Assembly (NCBI GenBank): GCA_030631085.1
Contig: DAOVLV010000140.1
Span: 1-5,876, forward strand
DNA from: Planctomycetales bacterium
GTDB taxonomy: Bacteria > Planctomycetota > Phycisphaerae > SM23-33
Direction: 5' to 3'
DNA: 5,876 bases
Within the stretch, counting starts at the first letter, position 1. The number at the start of each line of letters is the position of its first letter. Positions 1-5,321 of the stretch are shown piece after piece. The notes below the pieces were generated by a model. The model searched no databases. It saw only the letters and a list, made by a program, of their open reading frames with translations, and was not told the DNA's origin. A program made the translations under genes and the position numbers.

Positions 1-1
1 G

Positions 2-526
2 AAGATTATCCTGGCGACCATCCACGAGCCGCTGTTCAGCATTGTCAACCGCTTCACGATAGGGCGGGTATTCAATCCGATCGACCTTGCAGACAAGGCC
101 TTGCGCGAGATGTTCGGTATTGACAATCCTCACATCGCCGTTTGTGGGCTTAATCCGCACGCAGGCGAGGGCGGAAGCATCGGCGACGAGGAGAAGCGCA
201 TCATCGCCCCTGCGATTCTCATGGCCTCCGAGAACGGCATCAACGTTACAGGGCCATATCCCGCCGACACGCTCTTTCGTCGGGCAGTGCGGGGCGAGTT
301 CGATTGCGTGGTGGCGATGTACCACGACCAGGCGCTTATTCCGATAAAATTACTGGCTTGGGAAGACGCGGTGAATCTGACGGTAGGCCTGCCGATTATC
401 CGCACCAGCCCAGGCCACGGAACAGCCTTCGACATAGCCGGAAAAAACCGCGCCAACCCCGCCCCAATAAAAGCCGCCATCCAACTGGCAATCAACCTCG
501 CAAAACGCCGCGCAGCCGTGAAATAG
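2..526 (+). CDS. pdxA: 4-hydroxythreonine-4-phosphate dehydrogenase PdxA, C-terminal part (5' end outside window)
   Basis: This enzyme oxidises 4-phosphohydroxy-L-threonine with NAD in the DXP-dependent pathway to pyridoxal 5'-phosphate. Reading begins in frame at base 2 and gives 174 residues to the TAG at 524-526, roughly the second half of a protein usually about 330 residues long. The three family metal-binding histidines appear to be present: ATIHEPL (His codon 23-25), GLNPHAGEGG (His codon 158-160) and AMYHDQ (His codon 323-325). The conserved GPYPADTLF, VNLTVGLPIIRTSPGHGTAFDIAG and final helix also match PdxA. The first segment (ATIHEPLF) diverges from the common TTHLPL form, but the register is kept. 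It is the only gene on the + strand and converges on the ATPase gene, with a repeat-filled gap between. The start, promoter and any operon partners lie outside the window. The family call is very secure. Confidence 0.96.
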   Translation, partial: KIILATIHEPLFSIVNRFTIGRVFNPIDLADKALREMFGIDNPHIAVCGLNPHAGEGGSIGDEEKRIIAPAILMASENGINVTGPYPADTLFRRAVRGEFDCVVAMYHDQALIPIKLLAWEDAVNLTVGLPIIRTSPGHGTAFDIAGKNRANPAPIKAAIQLAINLAKRRAAVK

Positions 527-528
527 TC

Positions 529-546
529 CACGAATTTCACGAATAG
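529..546 (+). repeat. Short direct repeat CACGAATTT/CACGAATA after pdxA
   Basis: Immediately after the pdxA stop codon the sequence reads CCACGAATTTCACGAATA, two copies of CACGAAT nine bases apart. The element is too small to assign a function. It adjoins the inverted-repeat cluster that begins at 557 and may belong to the same repetitive intergenic material. Confidence 0.45.
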
Positions 547-556
547 AAGAAGTTGT

Positions 557-663
557 AGTTGTAGGCTGGGACGAAGTCCCACCTTTTCTTGGGGCAAACG
601 AACGGTTGAAGAATAGCAAAGGTGGGACTCCGCCCCTCAGGGGCTCCGTCCCAGCCTACAACT
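557..663. repeat. REP/BIME-like nested inverted repeat between convergent genes
   Basis: Two palindromic units face each other. The outer arms at 557-572 (AGTTGTAGGCTGGGAC) and 648-663 are exact reverse complements over 16 bp. The inner arms at 575-586 (AGTCCCACCTTT) and 618-629 are exact over 12 bp. Each unit also folds alone: the left as GGGAC-GAA-GTCCC (568-580), the right through GCCCC-TCA-GGGGC (632-644). This is the architecture of bacterial REP/BIME elements, imperfect hairpins in opposed pairs that sit between genes and are often moved by Y1-type RAYT transposases. No such transposase is in the window. Because pdxA and the ATPase gene converge here, the hairpins could also block read-through transcription in both directions. 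That role is inferred. There is no U-tract typical of an intrinsic terminator. Confidence 0.8.
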
Positions 664-746
664 GGGCCGGAGCGAAGCGGAATCCCACCCCTTTTTTGAA
701 TCGCCGGGATTCTGCGGAGCTTATCCCTTGGGGGCTTCGTCCCGGC
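664..746. repeat. Degenerate further REP-like units overlapping the 3' end of the ATPase gene
   Basis: Two decayed relatives of the neighbouring unit lie here. GCCGGAGCGAAGCGGAATCCCACC (about 666-689) keeps the GAAG core and the CCCACC end. A second hairpin has exact 7-bp arms, GCCGGGA at 703-709 and TCCCGGC at 740-746. It contains GGGGGCTTCGTCCCGG, the same GGGACGAAG core on the - strand. This hairpin straddles the stop codon of the ATPase gene (721-723), so the gene's last codons are repeat sequence. Confidence 0.6.
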
Positions 747-2739
747 CGATGTGTTCTTCAAGTTTATCAAAAAGGGAACGGATCTGTTCGCTTGGTTCAT
801 AGGCATCAAATAGAGTATTGATCCCAAATGAAATATTATAATCTGCTTGTAACCAATGTTTAAGGCGTCGCAAAACCACCTTCCCGGGACAACAGCTCCG
901 CCGCCATTCTGGACTACCCCAGCATTTCTCGAACTCGCTATTTGCTTTGTGGAGATCTCCCCCATCTGGTTTACTTATTTTGTGACAATCCAGCCAACGT
1001 GCGGACCAATTATACTGGACTTGCTTTTTTATGTCCTCGGTAACAGTAAGCGAATCAATTTTTTCTTCTATCTCCTCTAATGATGGCATTGTTGCTTGTT
1101 GCCCGCGTGCTCGTGCCCGTTTTTTAGCAACGCTCTCTGCCGCGTCTAAGATAGACTTCGGTGCAAGAAGTGGTAGATTTTCCAATTCCTTACAGGGAAG
1201 TTTTATATACAGAACCTCCTCGACAGTCTCTGCCGTGGGCTGCGGATCCAACTCGGTGTAATCAGCGTCCTGAATGGTCGCAACGATAATCTCCGTGTGC
1301 CAAACTTTCTTGACGAGTCTAACCAGATTGGGGAGGTGCTTAGAATCGCCGGAACCTTTCAAATCAGATAATCGGCAGGAATCAAGCAGGTTCTCTTTTC
1401 CGCACCTGCTCATAATGGAACTGAGTACCTGCCGGTCGAGTTTGTCCTCGAAACAGATGATTGCCTTAGCCCCTATAGATTGCATGGCTTGGTTGTGAGT
1501 GGTAGCACCTAGTGCAACCAATGTCTTGCCAATATCGTCGCATGATTTGGCTTCTTTTGCAGTGTGATCAATCCAAACAAGTGACTCCAGTGGAAACTCG
1601 TCGATCATATCGGGAGCATGTGTTGTCATAATCAATTGTCGCTCTGTGGTGGATTGGTCGGTTAGGAATTGCGCAATCCCCCGTTGAATCGAGGAATGGA
1701 GATGCAAATCTGGTTCGTCGAAGAGGAGGATCGAGGCTTTAGATAACTCAATCCATCCAACCAAGGCCAAAAGCGTCCGAACACCAGAACCGCAAGCAGC
1801 TATGTCATATTCTGTACCGTTTTCACTATATGCGAGAGTAACGTTTGGCTGTGAATCCCGTGTTCGGCTCGGTGGATTTAGTTGAACATCGGGTACATAC
1901 TGCATAACCCTCTCGATCACGCGACGATAAGACTCAGGAGGCTTCCCTTCGTTCAACCAGTGGATACGATTTCGCCATACTTCACCAGGTTTCCCTGAAG
2001 TCAGTTGGCTTTGCACATTAGGCCAAGATAGTGCTTTTTCCGAAGGAGAAAGAGCACCCACCTCTGGCACTAACTCGACATCAAAAGACTGAAGTTCACG
2101 AATTACTCGCCACTTATCATTGATCTTGATTTCAAATAGAGATTTTCCATTTACTAAACAGTCTATGTTGATTTTGTCGTCTTGGCATGCAAATGAGAGC
2201 GAGATATCTCCTCTCTCTGTGAGAAAATTGAGACTCAATTGCGTTTTTTGTCCGTGGAGACGCCCCGTGTAGAAATACGAAGTATCTTCCACGTTCAACC
2301 GATGGGCTACCTGTTTCAACGGTGCAAACCATGCTGGTTTTTGTTGTTGAATCTGGTTATGGAACTGCCGTTCCAAGTTTCCCAGCGCATCGGACTGCTT
2401 TCGACGAAGTTCTCTCTCCTGTCTTTCTCTATCGGTTTCGGACAAGGGTTTCCACACTTCTCGCATAGATTCAAACTGTTGCGATTGCTCGTTCCGAAGC
2501 CGCTCCATTTGTTCTAGATGCGAGTTTTCTATGTTTGTCCTATTTTTGTCCCGATTGGTTTCACTCTGCTGAAGTTGCGGCAAGGAGAGGTCAAGAGCCT
2601 CAAGGGCAAATTTGATAGACCGGAGGATGGTTGTCTTTCCTCCGTTATTTGGTCCTACAAGGACAGTCAGACGGTCAAACTCAACGGTAAACTCCTCGAA
2701 ACCGCAAAAATGCTTCATAGTGACTTGTTTAAGGAACAT
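721..2739 (-). CDS. ABC-type AAA ATPase with C-terminal TOPRIM-like nuclease domain (OLD/PARIS-like), candidate defence gene
   Basis: This 672-residue protein has an SMC/ABC-type ATPase in two halves. The Walker A is GPNNGGKT (residues 29-36), after an N-terminal strand typical of OLD-type ATPases (KHFCGFEEFTVEF). A signature-like CGSGVRTLLAL lies at 316-326, the Walker B ILLFDEPDLHLH at 337-348 (D341, E342), and a switch histidine in TTHAPDMID (H374). Residues about 57-135 are rich in Q, E, R and K and look coiled coil. After the ATPase comes a TOPRIM-like segment: IICFEDKLDRQVL (E431, D432, D435), then IQDADY (D491, D493), then an LPCKELENLPLL stretch (514-525) and a PGKVVLRRL stretch near the C-terminus (618-626). 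Proteins of this build (OLD class 1, or AriA fused to an AriB/DUF4435-like part) bind ATP and cut DNA or RNA, and several act against phage. That role is inferred here. The start at ATG 2737-2739 has AAGGAG at 2750-2755, 10 bases upstream. The gene is visibly AT-richer than leuA (20 G+C in the 60 bases 1021-1080). It stands alone, with no helicase or second toxin gene beside it. Confidence 0.85.
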   Translation of the reverse strand: MFLKQVTMKHFCGFEEFTVEFDRLTVLVGPNNGGKTTILRSIKFALEALDLSLPQLQQSETNRDKNRTNIENSHLEQMERLRNEQSQQFESMREVWKPLSETDRERQERELRRKQSDALGNLERQFHNQIQQQKPAWFAPLKQVAHRLNVEDTSYFYTGRLHGQKTQLSLNFLTERGDISLSFACQDDKINIDCLVNGKSLFEIKINDKWRVIRELQSFDVELVPEVGALSPSEKALSWPNVQSQLTSGKPGEVWRNRIHWLNEGKPPESYRRVIERVMQYVPDVQLNPPSRTRDSQPNVTLAYSENGTEYDIAACGSGVRTLLALVGWIELSKASILLFDEPDLHLHSSIQRGIAQFLTDQSTTERQLIMTTHAPDMIDEFPLESLVWIDHTAKEAKSCDDIGKTLVALGATTHNQAMQSIGAKAIICFEDKLDRQVLSSIMSRCGKENLLDSCRLSDLKGSGDSKHLPNLVRLVKKVWHTEIIVATIQDADYTELDPQPTAETVEEVLYIKLPCKELENLPLLAPKSILDAAESVAKKRARARGQQATMPSLEEIEEKIDSLTVTEDIKKQVQYNWSARWLDCHKISKPDGGDLHKANSEFEKCWGSPEWRRSCCPGKVVLRRLKHWLQADYNISFGINTLFDAYEPSEQIRSLFDKLEEHIGRDEAPKG

Positions 2740-2898
2740 GCTGCTTTAACTCCTTGACATATCGGCCCCAGAATCAATGTGACTAACAATAAGGTTAACC
2801 TGATCGGGACAAATCAGCAAGGCGGATTATCCGGAGATTTCCAATTGCAATGTATTGTGGATGCGCCTTTAGCCCTCGCCACGGCACCCATCTGTTTT
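2740..2898 (-). other. 5' region of the ATPase gene, with short palindromes and no clear promoter
   Basis: The gap between the leuA stop and the ATPase start is 194 bp. It holds a Shine-Dalgarno AAGGAG at 2750-2755 and three short perfect palindromes: AGGTTAACCT (2792-2801), CGGAT-T-ATCCG (2823-2833) and ATTGCAAT (2844-2851). I tried several -35/-10 pairings on the - strand and none matches well. I see no GC-rich hairpin followed by a U-tract after leuA, so read-through from leuA into the ATPase gene is possible. The palindromes could be operators, but small palindromes also arise by chance. Confidence 0.4.
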
Positions 2899-2899
2899 T

Positions 2900-2932
2900 T
2901 TACCGGCTACTGACCACTGGTTACCGGCTACT
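2900..2932. repeat. Duplicated 12-mer TTACCGGCTACT abutting the leuA stop
   Basis: TTACCGGCTACT occurs exactly at 2900-2911 and 2921-2932, with GACCACTGG between the copies. On the leuA strand the nearer copy directly adjoins the coding end. It contributes to a run of three in-frame UAG codons (2934-2936, 2931-2933 and 2928-2930). This looks like a small intergenic repeat rather than a CRISPR or a terminator. Confidence 0.6.
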
Positions 2933-2933
2933 A

Positions 2934-4475
2934 CTACGGTTGCGGTGGTTTTTTGCCGCCGTTGGTGGCGGTGAGTACTCGGTTGACTGCGGCGAGGTAG
3001 GCCTTGGCGGAGGCTTCGACAATGTCGGTGCTCAAGCCCCGCGCGCGGAATTTTCGCCCGTCGCTCTCGACCTCAATCGTTACCTCACCCTGTGCGTCTT
3101 TCCCGCCGGTCAATGCCCGCAGCGAATAGTCCGTCAGGTTGAGTTTCACGCCGGTAATCCGCCGAATTGCTTCGTAAATCGCATCGACGGGTCCGTCACC
3201 GGTGGCTGCATCGGTGATAGTTTCGCCCTCTTTCGACAGCATTACCGTCGCGGTCGGTATGGCGTTCGTCCCGGCTGTGGTTTGCAGGCCCTCCAGTCGC
3301 CAGACCTCCGTCGCCAAGCCGACCTGCTGGTCGATAATCGCTTCGATGTCGGCGTCATAGACGTTCTTTTTCTTGTCGGCAAGGACGATGAATTTCTCGT
3401 AGGCCTCGTTGAGTTGTTCGTCCGTGAGGGTAAAACCGAGCGATCGGATCTTTTCCTCGAATCCGTGCCGGCCTGAGTGTTTTCCGAATACCAGCCTGCT
3501 TGCGGGTACGCCGATGTCTTCAGGCCTCATAATTTCGTAAGTGTGGCGGTCGGCCAACATTCCATGCTGGTGAACGCCGGCTTCGTGGGCGAAGGCGTTT
3601 TCGCCGACGATGGCCTTGTTCCGCTGGACGTGGACGCCGGTGATAGACGAGACCATGCGCGAGGCGGGATATATTTTCGCCGTTTCGATATTGGTGTCGG
3701 CGTCGAGGAAGTCGCGGCGAGTCTTCATCGCCATGACGACCTCTTCGAGCGCGGCGTTTCCGGCGCGTTCGCCCAGGCCGTTGATTGTGCACTCGATCTG
3801 TCCGGCCCCCGCGCGAATTGCCGCAAGCGAGTTGGCGACGGCCAGGCCGAGGTCATTGTGGCAATGGACGCTGATGACGGTATCGTCGATGTTCGAGACG
3901 TGCTTATACAGGTATCGGATCAGGTCGCCGAACTGCGCGGGCATGGCGTAGCCGACAGTGTCTGGGATATTTACGGTAGTTGCGCCGGCTTCGATGACGG
4001 CTTCGACCACTTCGGCGAGGAATTCCGGCTCGGTGCGTGATGCGTCTTCGGGTGAGAATTCAACGTCGTCGGTATATTCGGTCGCCAGGCGGACGCTTTC
4101 GACGCTCATCTTGATAATTTCGTCCTTGGCGCGTTTGAGTTTGTGTTTGCGGTGGATTTCGCTGGTGGCGCAGAAGACGTGGATTCGCCGGCGTTCGGAT
4201 TTGGCGACGGCTTCGGCTGCGCGTTCGATGTCCTTATCGACCGCGCGGGCAAGTGCGGCGATTGTGCAGTTTTCGATGGTTTCAGCCACGGCTTGGACGG
4301 CATCGAAATCGCCCGGCGACGCTATCGGGAAACCCGCCTCGATAATATCGACCCGCAATGCCTCCAGCATCTTCGCCACTTCGAGTTTTTCGACAAGGTT
4401 CATGCTGCATCCGGGCGATTGCTCGCCGTCCCGCAGCGTCGTATCGAAGATCAGGATTTTTCTCGGTTCGTTCAT
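2934..4475 (-). CDS. leuA: 2-isopropylmalate synthase
   Basis: This enzyme catalyses the first committed step of leucine synthesis: acetyl-CoA plus 2-ketoisovalerate gives 2-isopropylmalate. The protein has 513 residues, full length for bacterial type 1 LeuA. The TIM-barrel part carries TTLRDGEQSPG (12-22; R15, metal ligand D16), SPEDASRTE (141-149), NIPDTVGYAMP (169-179), SVHCHND (202-208; metal ligands H204 and H206) and GERAGNAALEEVVMAM (235-250; N240). The linker subdomain shows EAGVHQHG (298-305) and GKHSGRHGF (331-339). The C-terminal regulatory domain, about 400-500, is intact and includes GDGPVDAIYEAI and the ASAKAYLAAVNRVL helix. Leucine feedback inhibition is therefore expected, in addition to the attenuator upstream. 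The ATG at 4473-4475 has AAAGGGA (4483-4489) seven bases ahead. The gene ends with three consecutive in-frame UAG codons. No other leu gene lies downstream in the window. Confidence 0.97.
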   Translation of the reverse strand: MNEPRKILIFDTTLRDGEQSPGCSMNLVEKLEVAKMLEALRVDIIEAGFPIASPGDFDAVQAVAETIENCTIAALARAVDKDIERAAEAVAKSERRRIHVFCATSEIHRKHKLKRAKDEIIKMSVESVRLATEYTDDVEFSPEDASRTEPEFLAEVVEAVIEAGATTVNIPDTVGYAMPAQFGDLIRYLYKHVSNIDDTVISVHCHNDLGLAVANSLAAIRAGAGQIECTINGLGERAGNAALEEVVMAMKTRRDFLDADTNIETAKIYPASRMVSSITGVHVQRNKAIVGENAFAHEAGVHQHGMLADRHTYEIMRPEDIGVPASRLVFGKHSGRHGFEEKIRSLGFTLTDEQLNEAYEKFIVLADKKKNVYDADIEAIIDQQVGLATEVWRLEGLQTTAGTNAIPTATVMLSKEGETITDAATGDGPVDAIYEAIRRITGVKLNLTDYSLRALTGGKDAQGEVTIEVESDGRKFRARGLSTDIVEASAKAYLAAVNRVLTATNGGKKPPQP

Positions 4476-4482
4476 GGTTGAT

Positions 4483-4489
4483 TCCCTTT
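4483..4489 (-). promoter_or_regulatory. Ribosome binding site of leuA
   Basis: AAAGGGA on the - strand lies seven bases before the leuA ATG and supports that start. It sits downstream of the attenuator terminator, so leuA is translated independently of the leader peptide. Confidence 0.7.
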
Positions 4490-4527
4490 GATTCTTGTTT
4501 CGTCAGTTACCGTTCATTTTGCCCAAT

Positions 4528-4564
4528 AAAAAAGCCCCGCGATCCTTCGTTCGGACCACGGGGC
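4528..4564 (-). terminator. Intrinsic terminator of the leuA attenuator (segments 3:4)
   Basis: In the - strand transcript, GCCCCGUGGUCC (segment 3, 4553-4564) pairs with GGAUCGCGGGGC (segment 4, 4534-4545) over 12 bp, two of them G-U pairs. The loop is the 7-base GAACGAA. Six U follow immediately (4528-4533). It lies 52 bases upstream of the leuA start codon and downstream of the leader peptide stop, so it can only act by stopping transcription before leuA. The G-U pairs make it a proper stem only in the leuA sense direction. Confidence 0.92.
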
Positions 4565-4591
4565 GTCAAAATCTGATGTTCCCGCGATCCG
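4552..4591 (-). promoter_or_regulatory. Antiterminator pairing (segments 2:3) of the leuA attenuator
   Basis: In the transcript, CGGAUCGCGGG (4581-4591) can pair with CCCGUGGUCCG (4552-4562) over 11 bp, with an 18-base loop. This takes up 10 of the 12 bases of the terminator's left arm and so excludes the terminator. Segment 2 carries exactly the same 10-mer (GGATCGCGGG) as segment 4 (4536-4545), which is why both compete for segment 3. It should form when a ribosome stalls on the early leucine codons and leaves segment 2 free. Confidence 0.82.
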
Positions 4592-4650
4592 TCAGCGCAG
4601 CAATAGCCCGAGTAATAGCAGCAGGCTCAGGCTGTCACGTTGACGGACCA
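4585..4650 (-). promoter_or_regulatory. Protector/pause hairpin (segments 1:2) of the leuA attenuator
   Basis: UGGUCCGUCA (4641-4650, codons 2-5 of the leader peptide) pairs with UGACGGAUCG (4585-4594, beginning at the leader stop codon) over 10 bp. The loop contains every leucine codon. Without translation this hairpin sequesters segment 2 and leaves the terminator free to form. Segment 1 shares the 7-mer TGGTCCG with segment 3 (4552-4558), so segment 2 chooses between the two. Confidence 0.8.
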
Positions 4651-4654
4651 TCAT
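4592..4654 (-). CDS. leuL: Leucine leader peptide controlling leuA by attenuation
   Basis: This small frame encodes MMVRQRDSLSLLLLLGLLLR and ends at TGA (4592-4594). Nine of 20 residues are leucine, in two runs of five and three. They use CTG (four times), CTA (twice), TTA, CTC and TTG, so several leucyl-tRNA species are sampled. The second ATG (4649-4651) is the better start: AAGGA at 4658-4662 lies six bases before it but only three before the first ATG. That gives 19 residues. The frame sits between a strong promoter and the leuA terminator, with RNA segments 1 and 2 overlapping its start and stop. Its likely role is to let ribosome stalling at leucine codons set the antiterminator. The peptide itself probably has no function. 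It is analogous to enteric leuL. The assignment rests on composition and structure, not on sequence homology. Confidence 0.9.
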   Translation of the reverse strand: MMVRQRDSLSLLLLLGLLLR

Positions 4655-4674
4655 TAATCCTTCATTCGTATTAC

Positions 4675-4702
4675 ATTATATCGGTTTTTACCGTTTGGTC
4701 AA
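4675..4702 (-). promoter_or_regulatory. Sigma70-type promoter of the leuL-leuA unit
   Basis: A perfect -10 box TATAAT (4675-4680) and a -35 box TTGACC (4697-4702, 5 of 6 matching TTGACA) are separated by 16 bp. Transcription should begin near 4668, a few bases before the leader's Shine-Dalgarno, so almost the whole leader RNA is attenuator. The spacer contains CGGT-AAAA-ACCG, a small inverted repeat that might be an operator. The promoter starts only 15 bp after the cobO stop codon. Confidence 0.85.
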
Positions 4703-4716
4703 AGAGAAAAATCCCT

Positions 4717-5295
4717 TTACATCTCGATACCGTTGCGTGCCATGACGCCGTCGTTGTAATAATGTTTGATTTCCTTCATTTCGGTAACAAGGTCCGCACG
4801 GCGGAGGATTTTCGGTGGGGCGTATCTTCCGGTGATAATCAATTCCACGCCTTTCGGAGCGGAATCTATCACTTCGAGCAATTCGTCGTCGGTGAAAAGC
4901 CCGTACTGTACAGCCACGTTTGCTTCGTCAAGGACCACCACGGAATAATCGCCGGACTGAATCATCCTGCGGACATCCTCAAGCCCATCGTGTGCGGCGG
5001 ATATGTCGCCGTCGTCGGGATTTTTCAGGATAAAACATCCCCGTCCATACTGCCTGACGTCGATCTGGTCGGCATATCGTGTCAGAGCGGCGATTTCGCT
5101 GTAGTGTTTTCCCTTGATGAACTGAGCGAAGAAGACCTTCAGCCCCGCCCCCGCCGCTCGCAGCGCCAGACCCAGCGCAGCCGTTGTTTTGCCCTTGCCG
5201 TTGCCGGTATAGACCTGGACATAGGCTTTGTCCCAATTCACCGGTTCGTAAGTACCGTCGGGACCGGCTTGGGGCGATTTTGCTGTATCAGTCAT
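4717..5295 (-). CDS. cobO: Cob(I)alamin/corrinoid adenosyltransferase (CobA/CobO/BtuR family)
   Basis: This enzyme transfers the adenosyl group of ATP to the cobalt of cob(I)alamin or a corrinoid precursor, giving the adenosyl form. It has 192 residues, a typical length. The P-loop is GNGKGKTT (31-38), after VQVYT. VLDEANVAVQYGL (121-133) is the family's Walker B-like segment. The C-terminal block ITGRYAP (154-160), ADLVTEM (167-173), IKHYY and GVMARNGIEM is diagnostic. I chose the ATG at 5293-5295 because AGGAA lies about nine bases upstream and the protein then begins with a normal short tail. A longer in-frame start at 5382 would overlap the methyltransferase gene by 61 bases and add a basic stretch unlike the family. 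The gap to the upstream methyltransferase gene is only 26 bp, which suggests cotranscription. No terminator is visible after the stop, so transcripts may run into the leu leader. Confidence 0.95.
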   Translation of the reverse strand: MTDTAKSPQAGPDGTYEPVNWDKAYVQVYTGNGKGKTTAALGLALRAAGAGLKVFFAQFIKGKHYSEIAALTRYADQIDVRQYGRGCFILKNPDDGDISAAHDGLEDVRRMIQSGDYSVVVLDEANVAVQYGLFTDDELLEVIDSAPKGVELIITGRYAPPKILRRADLVTEMKEIKHYYNDGVMARNGIEM

Positions 5296-5321
5296 TCTGA
5301 TGGTTCCTGATTTCCGATGGG

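Noticed and set aside
130..965. - strand frames opposite pdxA and across the repeat region
   Set aside because: They overlap pdxA or the ATPase gene in other frames, and their sequence is largely translated inverted repeats.
2900..2932. CRISPR-like repeat-spacer unit
   Set aside because: There are only two 12-base copies with a 9-base gap, too short and too few for an array.
2860..2933. Intrinsic terminator of leuA
   Set aside because: An A-rich run on the leuA strand (T-run at 2895-2901 on +) is present, but it is not a U-tract in the transcript and no stable GC stem precedes it.
2850..4491. Several + strand open frames opposite leuA
   Set aside because: They mirror the codon structure of a confidently identified leuA and show no family motifs of their own.
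4476..4716. T-box riboswitch for leucine upstream of leuA
   Set aside because: The control region is explained by a leader peptide and short alternative hairpins. I saw no T-box consensus or long specifier stem.
4495..5310. Long + strand open frame opposite cobO
   Set aside because: It is antisense to a gene with diagnostic motifs, has no recognisable domain, and runs across the leu promoter and attenuator.
5296..5321. Cobalamin riboswitch upstream of cobO
   Set aside because: The gap is only 26 bp, far too short. If one exists it would precede the methyltransferase gene outside the window.
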